64,000 nucleotides of DNA from Candidatus Altimarinota bacterium (GTDB lineage Bacteria; Patescibacteriota; Gracilibacteria; UBA4473), in assembly GCA_020631075.1 (NCBI GenBank), contig JAHDHX010000002.1, positions 131,462 to 195,461 on the forward strand. The letters are read 5' to 3'. This document shows positions 48,401 to 54,672 of the stretch, one piece after another. Both the position numbers and the translations under genes were made by a program. Each line of letters begins with the position of its first letter. Position 1 is the first letter of the stretch. The notes beneath the pieces are model-generated. The model saw only the letters and a program-made list of their open reading frames with translations. It ran no database searches and was not told the origin of the DNA.

Positions 48401-48494
48401 CCCAGGCAACAGCGTGTGGTGCGACCAGGCTGCCACACAGCCAGACACACAGGGCACGACGCGCACAGCGCAACAGAGAGGGAAACACGGTCAA
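36477..48494 (-). CDS. Giant exported surface protein (4005 aa)
   Basis: The gene takes up about 19% of the window. The N terminus has a signal peptide (basic start, hydrophobic core CVWLCGSLVAPHAVAWA). Residues about 45-265 loosely resemble the gingipain-type (C25) fold (FVLIGDLPLPTVDKFG and later DDLVRYFETNHLVHSGE), but no catalytic Cys-His pair was assigned. A Cys-rich part lies at about 390-570. Ig-like beta repeats fill about 800-1600. FG-GAP/VCBS-like repeats with DxDxDGxxD loops (DFDNDGDLDLA, DNDGDGDQD, DLTGDGRLD) lie at about 1940-2190, with a poly-Lys run near 2138. A coiled segment is near 2730-2915 and a PKD-like domain is at the C terminus. Adhesion or host contact is plausible. 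Confidence 0.85.
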   Translation of the reverse strand: MTVFPSLLRCARRALCVWLCGSLVAPHAVAWASFSGDTDWPTLKSAPHQTPPPATERERLIAVLVADDLVDDPTLLPLLERYLDDITTTAGASVVPVAVPPSTSPLTIRDGLASLYFQGHDGRAQSQLEGFVLIGDLPLPTVDKFGAQHVSISPYTDIVDPSYVWQAAQSQFVAVPHGDDRPELWHGVIRSDQSGPDAIDDLVRYFETNHLVHSGELTFPERAFFLNQPEQAQGVSPAELQLYRNYLTHLKPLSHQWYTTALLRQVMGEVLSEVDIPWDAIPEEYRPEEKPDDLSSVFDFMPDIWSKGAIEQYLRTYMAMHTGWVSDITTMVQRAGRWAPSQIDTTPTLVAQKDETSRQYLLDFQLAAEQIIFDAIQESQIAARFDFRELTADNCGGRDLYWYGVDRDDITTADQCSIIRGTAPDPTASGSHAQMVEANIAYDPSTIDECYTYIDQSEDNPIKRWRKDPLEGCCASNLEYDEDTGEPHYREAKRCMARHDAADIVSNSRWQCVTGIVKHHVGPEQPIFDIGATTRRLAGSVGASGCASIMKPPQCDGQVDSLYHHIEPTPETLRAQLLAQDAQALPIDDPRGVSFYGLSGTFFRLEYPSIYDLLQTVDSTADPLTEFERLRHAVFSLFTPLGTTLTQNVLPQSGGTCSGSQLAEFLPTDFTESTPGFSDTLAAVPTLLHDLQTTYPASRLAEALFWLQLDVESKNRLAFAHALGAYPAAQWPVPTTLTPAQHSQRFFHLDPPPTTDTDPEAPAPATGYEFMHLVAAPGTPGSSAIQWGFEQGQPSPTPTDTTLSVGPRPPAAPTPQYLIGDLDLRTDILAGAALTETCSGLSGPEAVTCYADFSTKQSQATAQLITDPVSGQVTTITATESQTPTDLLTATPEALTRSSRSAQPSTFALQWFADGAPASTLGSGSVTLSITDPAAARAFTLTPRTLTPRQGQAQFQLLPQGAPYSGTFLIEALYSGPSAHSLTIPVTVTPQQWVLDRPTAQVTAGADTPITFSLSLTDPDGQPLADTPSTTLEVTSDGHSFPNGQTVTLTDGQLTLPILPDTRSGSWPITLTDPSGSLPPFTTQLSVTPGPLASVTASQPHPFLVTGGPTHVVDLRLTDTYGNALVTAPLDHQWQLPDTLPEGLTATFHPSPTAAQAQLHLSLRPGATVDSLTLTTPSLPTPTTVEFQTITNPSLRLDTTVSQLAVTDDTVQVGLIRLTTPDGQLIPLSTTVDLLSSSPQHGSFPSTVTLTGGISRFAYARGHVSGQTAVTPQLGGFTADPFNFTTLAGDAVGLSAQFARPTVAAAAGESLTLTVSALDSTGSSTPWSGTVPLSFSGPASRLLGDTLPSTITLTQGEATLTLPVTTTSASGTITATVGAGTTLVPASAQTIVTTQLTPSDLSTLSLSALHTTISGIDGLGLTSSQSFGLRWLLSGAAQSVSTLVQAPDPSLQLGALAPDGHLSARLTAQFLTGRPTAQFSLLPASDFADTVPGLSPSTPLATAQLTFDRPATLGLAGQSTFANIILQPTPTPDTAPPDFSFDDNVFLLDDTPIIEVSPTGGLTLRDLALTLTQPKDEPHSLLRWALTRGDQTLGTLWLIPQAQLPLLTDDGTVLVGPLPSFDPTTTDGFPRFTLGDTVGQIGFSQFPQLYFHTTQTAGEGLYFTPEPSLLQQREVSAQGNVLSIRGARVLEVGAYGQLLLNAVPPRDGQFPDGGWRFAPHASRNVRTYDVFYGRERLGRLHFQPPRNGLTLTPDLDQSDATGLLLQSTADRPTPLTTDQRDLTTYEFTTPRPTALQQSLRLVPEFSLGYGTGIQLQPLAPWAVPTPVVTGPDSDSAQGWGFRHLEVHEPARSQLGSPRQSIEDDNGHNVVWEGDWRPAVHLAGGSSVGEATTIGASDALIVLGDPTLRLPRGQSAPVSSGGVTPDIGRHIWRSPSGSLSQVLVTDLNADNQPDLIPRVGRQMHLLYADPKGNTNYRDQGLLLQWPAEPTGQVLSLDLGGDGLGDFLALVEGQLLLERNINGQLIRQPLDLPVPPDVTRFKGGDFDNDGDLDLAFLTSQPALYISTQGRAGEWSPPDLIETFTQADSAPPISESYARPLTTPPPTIRRQSGVVFYDNDGDGDQDYVKLKDNGEIKKYKKKKKKYKKQSTTLSKYGDVAQIKGRDLTGDGRLDIIMQTIDNQLYLAKGTKDGFQNRLPILPETEWYAPAIRDFPTNVEDPSQIDRLYLDQLFPQLRYLSVTSPDLSQQTTLAVRDSRFVEVPDPTDPDRQLTFIPVPLTQWQSAELTLQGTAGLITLSNDTPVTDLQLIIPQFGQRRVDPTAVSFSGCGADAVATVQPQWGSAWASGLTLTPDQTCQISFTLLTPSSSDLPTPVLSVQSHPDGGDMVVIPWQTDIADPTSTTLYQFYASTEAYRPVTAPVPFDKETIEPYASMTDEEEAEYLAAALAEDSDGDTIPDFFDSAPRSNPETATDSLGATFASTQRASQTCVGECSWSLALPSYSFLAPGNRSFYLPPITIPSAPSPGVPVFWVPPPPFAPTHLASLFRLYISPTTSLQLGMGLCGANFNGFSAPLFAPFCVAFAIPLVPSLPQSCPDPLAGADTPPDSGVSTQPLAASATGPQQCSLGLLANDTLGHADPWATQHSTLQAQPPKNVRGTTTLPRNTAVGSFDFITTWVKDQMAEFSNFNLPELKVIQPSLPEASSSNSSSSTSEPLSLDSLSQSPFIDLTLKPTPINYPQIDPSVLQSQLRDIRQHVKALKTFSQQFKSSRDIFQSQSSQGLTQLRDQLAAQQLLSDFLAAQPRFAGPLPNFTVASPQQLAQVQLSDARTAILDAVTARRDRILSDSDTFLAQLDTLPTQFQDTATQLQSLDQAARSLPQLVERIREIKQTLSQNDQQISDFFGKYLKSLKDDLQSWLTLRSDVMQIMSTVGKIPAVFNAFGANCHGCAVGKGKLDEFIIRILFGWIKLPVIPMPQLPNLVLDLSQVTAGAEVTIPEIKLNPVTITPQLEPTLPKNVPLPTLKVSELSRLLSYTDPLRLTVAQSAHPLLPTAQAQTPSLPSSFDLDTVLPAVSFPTVPSAPQLPAISVPDFSTLDLPTVDLPSLPTIPPVPFDIPNFLEPLEKIIDVLETLLQLVCFILKGIMPVPEWDLNSHIESITNRTSMIPLDWSPTAWKFDVPKVPKKDLVTTLKYDLAPSLEALNQTVTQVQSTMDCSVTTLSNLSTLSGAPDCLPVDTPRLSHTPASPTTQTISLTAWGDVPPSAEVLAATTDFASRLDRIRQGDINFGQSQLLLSQLAQFTTPQHWGEEMHQLAAHPPEISQLVASTMPPEILEAAQAFGAERLTDVSSTPSELSDRAMARLGIDLDTGSVTLPTPESQVFLPAGTTQCDPCTGLAQPLTSFPTAVGQSLGATPANPDYDQSLHDCAAPPSQPCPYADTPTFHFIGSDLYLKSCPDQWGPRLGGGQRYGDLLAGRAGAPPSAEPLSPNAVASDSPEFWSFARFASQFAPAQVFDFTTTSRGAQLRLDRLDPQTAYYEWTISDRPDMSYEWAATPSTSQTPSPEQPSRPFLAPLYDFFTGDTPTDTPTSGTVRSSDRWDRTAFLVRRPPRLYEIRPLTSRLVSLTGTPEIIAPPEHPLLTQSPSACADPNLPKPFLSGTHTLLGLAPRSEVTVRVPQRPDQPFDTLTIVIEQGEETIIEDAELCVTQGEVSHIALDAPEQFESIPPRPNLALPHGTAFALGAGDQVVIELFDGTQVQIDQHQTYVLYHFDQLTDIIRHLALLPPAKWYGALSAQRGPVSSFPRFQFLHDPYPTPTDQPLTAQFAHPTARQLPPDTPFVIDARPSVATAGLADAWFDLDPTVDTDADGNFTNDRDFASTTEPSLDRFGQPRPTPLPDSLALAPTTTDTPDRAFSFRQLFRALTAQLTAPLSPESPEKPANSDTPSFDPAHPAFTRPPDSESLGNPTTTFDSTLYFQHPGLPTGTSTQFTLHLRDTLDQHTQQTVTLTVTDPSQ

Positions 48495-48706
48495 GAGAGC
48501 GAGAGGAGGAGGGATGTCTGTGGGGGAAGGGGCACTGGGGGGCTGTGGTCACGCTATGCGTGAGGAGCAACAGGCCAAAAATGCCAGCAGAACCATCACA
48601 CAGAATGGTAGTCCGTGGGGGTGGCTCTGGCGAGGGGGCACGACAAAATAGCCTCGCGTTCAAAGGTAAAATGTGGCGAAGCGTCAGGTGGGAATTTGTG
48701 CAGACG

Positions 48707-51700
48707 CTAGACACCAGCGGTGACACGCTCTATGGCGTCGGTGTACTCGACTGACCCACGGCTGGGTGCGCCTGCGATGTGCAGGCTGCCCCCGCCACGA
48801 CCGCCCCCCGTGGCGGTTTCGACGACTGACACGGGCTCTTCGCCCGGGAGGGTGCGCTCGGTGACGAAGGATTCGAGGGCTTTTTGGATGGCCTCGGTGT
48901 TGGTATACAGGGCGCCAGCGCCTTCGTCGGCGTCTTCGGAGATCATTTTTTGCACGCCGTCGATGAACTCTGGTCCGAGCTTTTTATTGATGTTACGCCA
49001 CTGTGAGCCGTATTTGTTGCCTTTAGTCTGCATATAGTTTTCGTATTCGGTTCGTTTGCCGTCGTCGAGGTTTGATTCGCTCATGACATTGCGAAACATG
49101 GTGAAGATGTCGTCGCGGGAGCGGGAGAGTTTACTTGCATCTTCTATGTACCCCCGATCGTACTCAAACATTTCCTCGGAAAAGACCGTCGGGTTTGACC
49201 CTGACCCTGAGTGGTTGCCTTGCATGGTCATCATGCCTGTCATGCCCGCGCGCAGTGACCGCCCGAAGTCGGTAAGGAGTTCTTTTTTCTTCACGGCCCA
49301 CCACTGAGTCTGGCCGAAGCGTTCGTCGTAGTCTTGGATGTGTTTTTGCAGGCCGACGGCGTAGCCCCGAAAGCCGTGGAAGAGCATACGGTAGTAGTCG
49401 GGGGTGTATTTATCTTTCCCGTTGTTGTTTCGTTCCAGCATTTGCACGATCTGGTCAGGGGGGAAGAACGGAAACTGGCTCATGGCTTCGTCGTGGTCGG
49501 CTTTTTCGTCGGACATCCGCATGTTTCGCATCACACGCCCGCGGGCTTTGTCAGACTGCAGCACGACGGAGTACCAAAACTGTTTCATCTTGGCTTTGAC
49601 GGGTTCTTTCGTCACGTTAAAGCCAGTCTCATCATCACCCAGCATTTCTTTCCAGCATTTGAAGTCGTGGAAATTCCACGGGCGGGACTCCGCCCCAGGG
49701 ACGGACTCGTCGACGAGGAGGCCATCTTTTTTGGGGCCGCCTTCGGTCCAAAACTCCAGCACGGGGAAGCCCCCGAGGAACTGGTCGTTCATGCGGATGG
49801 CGGCGTTGCGTGACAGCAGGGGGATGCCCCGTGGGTCAGTGGTGGCCATGCCCATGATGAGGTAGTAGAACCGTTGGTCGGGTTGGCCGTTCATCTTGCC
49901 TTTCTCAAACGAGGCGCGAATGAACTGCTCAAACCGCGCGGGGTCGATGTTTTCGGTGTCGCCTTTTTCCCACCGACTGAGCATATCGGCGAGGATCTCT
50001 GTCCGAACGCTGCCGTTGTCTTCGTAGGAGCCAAATTCACGGTCGTATGAGCTTTGTTTTTCCTTGGCTTTGCCGTCCATGGACGTTTCCCAGTCACGGA
50101 AGACCTGTGGCGACCAGATGAGGCCGATGGCTTTCTCGACTTTGGCTTGTATCTCCGCGTATTTGAGGTTGGTGAGGTCATTTTTACGAAACTTGACTTG
50201 GGTTTGGAAGCGTTCGAGGGTCTTCCACAGGCCTGGGTCGTCCCACATGAGGATCCCTTTGTCACGCAGGACATTAATGAGACCACGGGCTTCGTCGACG
50301 TCGCGGGTTTTATAGAGAGCGTCGCGGTTGGCGGAGATGTCTTGGTCGGCGTGCTGGGTTTCAAACTCCTTAAACCGTTTTTCTTCTGACTCCTCCATCA
50401 TCCGAAAGAATTCTTTCCCCCAGGTGAACTTGTCCCCGAAGATGCCGTACCCGATCGTTCCGACGCGGGCTTCTTTTTGCCGATTAAATTGGGTCTCTTG
50501 GAATTCGATACACTTTTTGACCAGTTCGACGAGCTCGTTGATGCTGAAGCTCTTGCCGCCACGGTTCATCCATTCGCCCCATTCGTTTTGGACTTTATCC
50601 TTAATGATGTCACGAAATTTCGTGCCGGGGGCGCGTAGGGCCAGGCCGTGCTCGTCAAGGTAGTGCCTGATCTTGGCGACTTGGTCTAGGGCTTTGTCGG
50701 TCAGATCGACGGCGACTTCCCACCCAGCGAGCTGTGTGACGGCTTCGGCTCTGGTCTGGGGGTCGGTGTTGTATCTGCCCAGCCACTGCGCGAAAAACTG
50801 GGGATCAGAAAACTCGTCTTGTAGGGTGGCGTAGCGGTCGATGGAGTGCTTGAGGCGGTCGACCTCACGGCTGGCCTGGGCAACTGACAGGCCGTAGCGG
50901 TCGCTGAACCATTTTGGGTCGTGGTGGCGTTGGGCTTTTTTGATGTCGCGCTCGAGGAGCTCGATGATGGGCTGGGACTCTTCGACGAGCAGCTGATAGC
51001 TTTCACGGAATTTGCGATTTTTTTCTTCGGCTTTTTCTCGGAATTCGTCTTTCTGGATGGTTTCGTCGAGGTCGAATTCCAAGTTTTTGAGGACCTTTAA
51101 CCCACGGGCGTGCTGGGCGAGCTGGCGGTTGCGGAGGTCAGCTTCCTGCGCGTAGAAGCCTGTCTCAAAGTCGAACACGTGGTCGAACATATTGAGGTAC
51201 TTCGGGCACTCGATGAAGGGGGATTCGTCACCGAAAACGTAGTGGGGAGTTTGGCCCATCTGGGCGAGCTTGTCACCATACCGACCGATGTGGCCGTAGA
51301 GAGTGTTGGCGTTTTTGATAAACAGGGTGTGGAGCATATCCCGCGGGAGGAGGTCGCGGCAGATGAAGTACATATCACGGATGGCAGACCGCAGGTCGAC
51401 CCCAGCGCGGGTGAATGACTTCACGGTGTTCTCAAAAATCTTTTGGTACTTCTCTTTGTCGTAGGTGCGTTTGCCTTGGTTGACCTCGCGGACGATGGTC
51501 TGCAGGGCGGCTAGGTCGGCGGTGAGGCGCTTGGTGGTGGTTTGGATTTTTTCGCGCATACGGCGGGTTTTCTCGCCTGCTTCGGCGAGAGCTTCACTGC
51601 CCGGGACGTAAAACGAGTCCGTGACCTCTCCGCGTTCGTTTTTGACTTCGACCTGGCCACCGTTTCGGTACTGGTTTCGGTTGTGGGTCCAGGTCTGGTC

Positions 51701-54625
51701 GAGCATGATGCGGTCGGCGATCTGTGACAGTGACCAGCCCTTGGGGGGGTAGTCGGGGTCAAACGTCCAGGGGACTTTTTGCAGTTGCTTGATGAGGTCG
51801 GCGCGGTTTTGGGCTTTGTAGAGCTTTGACCGCAGGGCAAACTGCTCGTCAGGGGTGAGGGCGGTGTAGCGAGCTAAGATCTGGTTGATCTGGAACTCAC
51901 TGATGGAGGTCATGTACGCATCATGGTTTTTTTGGTTGATGTTGATCCGCTTCTGAATTTCCTTGAGGCGCCGCCGCTTTTTTTCGCTTGATTCGCCCTG
52001 GGCTTCGATGTCGCGGCTGTCGATGGTGCGCATATGTGGGCGTTGCCACTCGGCAAAAAATGCTTCGGCTTTCTCACGCTGGCCGACGAGGCCCATCTTG
52101 CCCATGAGGGTGTCTATAATGCGGTAGCGGTAGTAGCCGACACCACCGTCGATGAGTTCGAGCATATCCTGCCCGAGGCCGAAATTTAGCTCGTTGTAGT
52201 GACGATCCTTCTGCATGGCTTCGAGCAGTGCCGCGGATGACATGACCCGATCAAGGGCTTTGTACCACTGTGCAAACTGGTCTTCGGGGTGGGTGATCTT
52301 GGGCAGGCGGATGCTGGCCAGGGCGTCGTCGATGGCCTTGACCATGACGGTGCGAAACGAGCTGACCGTCTGGCGGTGGGCCTGGCTGAGTTGCATCCCC
52401 CCTGGGGTGGCGGCCAAAAACTCATGGATCTGTTGCTGCTCGGTGGAGGCGGGCCCTGGCTGGACGGGGTTGGCGCCGTTGTGCCCGTCGTCTTCCAGCA
52501 AGAGCACTTGCATATCGGCGGCCATCAGGCGGCCGTTTTGCAGGCGGGAGTTGAGCCCGCGTTCGTATTGTCGTTTGGTTTTGAGCGCGAGGTCGTGCGG
52601 GTCGGCCAGCAGGGCGGCAAACTGTTTGCGGTTTTCGTTTTCGTCCAGATGTTTCCAGACTTCGGTTTGTGACTCTTTCAGTTGTTTTTTGAGCGTGCCG
52701 AGCTCTTCGTTCATCCCCTCTTCGTAGGCGAAATTACCTTTTTCTTTGATCTTGGCTTTGGCTTCGTTTTGCTTCTGGGTGTGGGTCTGAAAGGTGGATT
52801 GAGCGTTTTGGATGGTCTGAAAAAACGTCGTGCGGCGGATAGACCGTGAGCCAAGCTGGCTGACGCCGTTGACAAACTCGGCCATGGCTTCGTTTTGTTT
52901 CTTGTCCCTTAAGGCCTGGGCGGCGGGGGTGTCTTCGCCTGCTTCGAAGCGATTCGTGAGGGCGTCCCAGCGTTCTTGAAACTGGTGGGCGAGGTCGTTG
53001 ACGCGGTCGACTTCGTCGGTGGTGGGGGCGTCTTTGGGGTTGAGGACGTTGGCCCCCGGGGCCGACGCCAGCGGGTAAAAGATGCGGTGGGTGAACTCGT
53101 GCAGGTTGGCGCCGTTGGCGGCGTAGACACTGACGTTGACCCCGGTGGGGGTGCCAGCGGCGTCGAGCTGGGCGACTTCGATGACATTGGTGGTGTTAGG
53201 CGGGGCGTAGTTGGCCGTCGGTTGCATCTCACGCAGCAGCACACGACGTGACTGGGTGACGTCGGCGCGTGAGGACCGATAGGTGTCGGCGTCTTCGTCG
53301 TTTTGGTTCTCAGGCTGGCGGAGGAAGACGTTGATTTGGTCTTCTTCACGGCGGTCCATTTCGGTTTCTTGTTCGGCGATCTTTTCCTTCAGGTCGGCGA
53401 TTTTATTTTTGAGGGGTTGGGGGACGTCGAGCCACTGGGACTCGTTGTAGTTGTGGGCGGGTGCTCTGAACTCTGGGTGGATGAGGATGTCACGCAGGGT
53501 GCGCACATGGGCGGGGAGCAGAACGGGGCTTTTTTGCGCCCAGCCGAGGAACTGGGCGGCGTTGCCACGGATGACGAGATCTTCGAGGCGGTGTCGGGCC
53601 TCGGGGTAGCGGGTGGAGCCCATCCGAAAGCCAGCGAACTCTGCCTGGGGGGACTCCATGAAGTCGTCGAGGAGGTCCCACGCGAGGAGGTAGTTGGGGT
53701 TGTTGGCGTTTTGGCTGTAGGTGGCGCGCTGCTGTGGGCTGAGCTGACTGTCAACGGGGGGGAGGAGTTCGGCCACGACCTCTTGGGTGAGGTCTTCCCA
53801 GTGGGCGAAGTCACGGTAGATGCCCCAGTCGTGACTGCTGGGGAAGAGTTTGCGGGCTTCGAGGGTGAGGAGCTTTTCGGTGTTGGTCAGGCCTGGGGGG
53901 AGTTCGGGCGGGTGCTCACCGCTGATGATTTGCTCGACACTGCGCGCGGGGGCGTTGCGACGCTTAAGGTAGCGGTCGAGGTAGGTTTGGGTCAGGGTGA
54001 TGATAGCGTCGCGGGCTTGTTCAAACTTGCGGTCGATCGACCCTCGGGTGCTTTCGCCTTTCAGTTTGACTTCGTTGATGATCCCGCTGCGCTCGATGTG
54101 CCGATAGGCCTGAATGAGGCGTGTGGCTTGGCTGACATCCCACGTGGAGACGTCTGACTCCAGCGCGGTGCTGAGCATTTGGGTTTCTTTGTCCAGGCGG
54201 GCTTTGATCTCTGTCCGCATATGTACGGGAAGAAGATTGCGCAGGCGGAAGTTGCCGTAGATGTCGAAGAGGATGCGCGGGGGGACGGCCTTTTGGCTGG
54301 TTTGCGCGACGGAAATGTAGTAGCCGGTAAGGTCGCGGAACTTATAGATGAGGTTTTGCCGCTCAGTGTCGGGCATGGTGGGGTCACGCAGCTGGTCGGT
54401 GAGCTCGTAGAGGTGTCGGGTGCGGAAGTAGAGTGGGTTGTCGAGCGGGGTGTCGGTTTCTTGGCGCTGGCCAGCATTTTCGAGGTTGTCGGCGTCTATC
54501 GTGCGGGGGGTGTTGGCGTTGGGGACGCCCGTGACGACGTGCTCGTCGCGGTAGTCAACCATGTGCACCCGAGTGTGGGGGCTCAGGCGGGGGGTGAGGC
54601 GAAGGCCGACAAGAAGCTGCACCAT
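48707..54625 (-). CDS. Giant protein with an HEFTH metallopeptidase-like motif (1972 aa)
   Basis: Mostly charged and helical, with no clear signal peptide or TM segment. At residues 509-513 HEFTH follows a beta-like stretch (NVSVYAANGANL), and NEAMAEF with E579 and E583 comes about 70 residues later. This resembles HExxH...E zinc peptidases, although the rest of the domain is not recognised. The ATG at 54625 is 11 nt after TATAAT; a second ATG at 54562 (MVDYRDEHVV) is an alternative start. The gene lies between the VirB6-like and the 4005-aa genes on the same strand, which suggests a joint system. Confidence 0.85.
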   Translation of the reverse strand: MVQLLVGLRLTPRLSPHTRVHMVDYRDEHVVTGVPNANTPRTIDADNLENAGQRQETDTPLDNPLYFRTRHLYELTDQLRDPTMPDTERQNLIYKFRDLTGYYISVAQTSQKAVPPRILFDIYGNFRLRNLLPVHMRTEIKARLDKETQMLSTALESDVSTWDVSQATRLIQAYRHIERSGIINEVKLKGESTRGSIDRKFEQARDAIITLTQTYLDRYLKRRNAPARSVEQIISGEHPPELPPGLTNTEKLLTLEARKLFPSSHDWGIYRDFAHWEDLTQEVVAELLPPVDSQLSPQQRATYSQNANNPNYLLAWDLLDDFMESPQAEFAGFRMGSTRYPEARHRLEDLVIRGNAAQFLGWAQKSPVLLPAHVRTLRDILIHPEFRAPAHNYNESQWLDVPQPLKNKIADLKEKIAEQETEMDRREEDQINVFLRQPENQNDEDADTYRSSRADVTQSRRVLLREMQPTANYAPPNTTNVIEVAQLDAAGTPTGVNVSVYAANGANLHEFTHRIFYPLASAPGANVLNPKDAPTTDEVDRVNDLAHQFQERWDALTNRFEAGEDTPAAQALRDKKQNEAMAEFVNGVSQLGSRSIRRTTFFQTIQNAQSTFQTHTQKQNEAKAKIKEKGNFAYEEGMNEELGTLKKQLKESQTEVWKHLDENENRKQFAALLADPHDLALKTKRQYERGLNSRLQNGRLMAADMQVLLLEDDGHNGANPVQPGPASTEQQQIHEFLAATPGGMQLSQAHRQTVSSFRTVMVKAIDDALASIRLPKITHPEDQFAQWYKALDRVMSSAALLEAMQKDRHYNELNFGLGQDMLELIDGGVGYYRYRIIDTLMGKMGLVGQREKAEAFFAEWQRPHMRTIDSRDIEAQGESSEKKRRRLKEIQKRININQKNHDAYMTSISEFQINQILARYTALTPDEQFALRSKLYKAQNRADLIKQLQKVPWTFDPDYPPKGWSLSQIADRIMLDQTWTHNRNQYRNGGQVEVKNERGEVTDSFYVPGSEALAEAGEKTRRMREKIQTTTKRLTADLAALQTIVREVNQGKRTYDKEKYQKIFENTVKSFTRAGVDLRSAIRDMYFICRDLLPRDMLHTLFIKNANTLYGHIGRYGDKLAQMGQTPHYVFGDESPFIECPKYLNMFDHVFDFETGFYAQEADLRNRQLAQHARGLKVLKNLEFDLDETIQKDEFREKAEEKNRKFRESYQLLVEESQPIIELLERDIKKAQRHHDPKWFSDRYGLSVAQASREVDRLKHSIDRYATLQDEFSDPQFFAQWLGRYNTDPQTRAEAVTQLAGWEVAVDLTDKALDQVAKIRHYLDEHGLALRAPGTKFRDIIKDKVQNEWGEWMNRGGKSFSINELVELVKKCIEFQETQFNRQKEARVGTIGYGIFGDKFTWGKEFFRMMEESEEKRFKEFETQHADQDISANRDALYKTRDVDEARGLINVLRDKGILMWDDPGLWKTLERFQTQVKFRKNDLTNLKYAEIQAKVEKAIGLIWSPQVFRDWETSMDGKAKEKQSSYDREFGSYEDNGSVRTEILADMLSRWEKGDTENIDPARFEQFIRASFEKGKMNGQPDQRFYYLIMGMATTDPRGIPLLSRNAAIRMNDQFLGGFPVLEFWTEGGPKKDGLLVDESVPGAESRPWNFHDFKCWKEMLGDDETGFNVTKEPVKAKMKQFWYSVVLQSDKARGRVMRNMRMSDEKADHDEAMSQFPFFPPDQIVQMLERNNNGKDKYTPDYYRMLFHGFRGYAVGLQKHIQDYDERFGQTQWWAVKKKELLTDFGRSLRAGMTGMMTMQGNHSGSGSNPTVFSEEMFEYDRGYIEDASKLSRSRDDIFTMFRNVMSESNLDDGKRTEYENYMQTKGNKYGSQWRNINKKLGPEFIDGVQKMISEDADEGAGALYTNTEAIQKALESFVTERTLPGEEPVSVVETATGGGRGGGSLHIAGAPSRGSVEYTDAIERVTAGV

Positions 54626-54636
54626 GGGGTCTGGGT

Positions 54637-54645
54637 ATTATACCA
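54637..54645 (-). promoter_or_regulatory. Extended -10 of the 1972-aa gene
   Basis: TGGTATAATACCCAG on the minus strand, the same 15-nt box (one base apart) as upstream of the 805-aa gene. Confidence 0.55.
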
Positions 54646-54672
54646 CGGTGGGCGGGGTGGGGCTAGGGGGGA

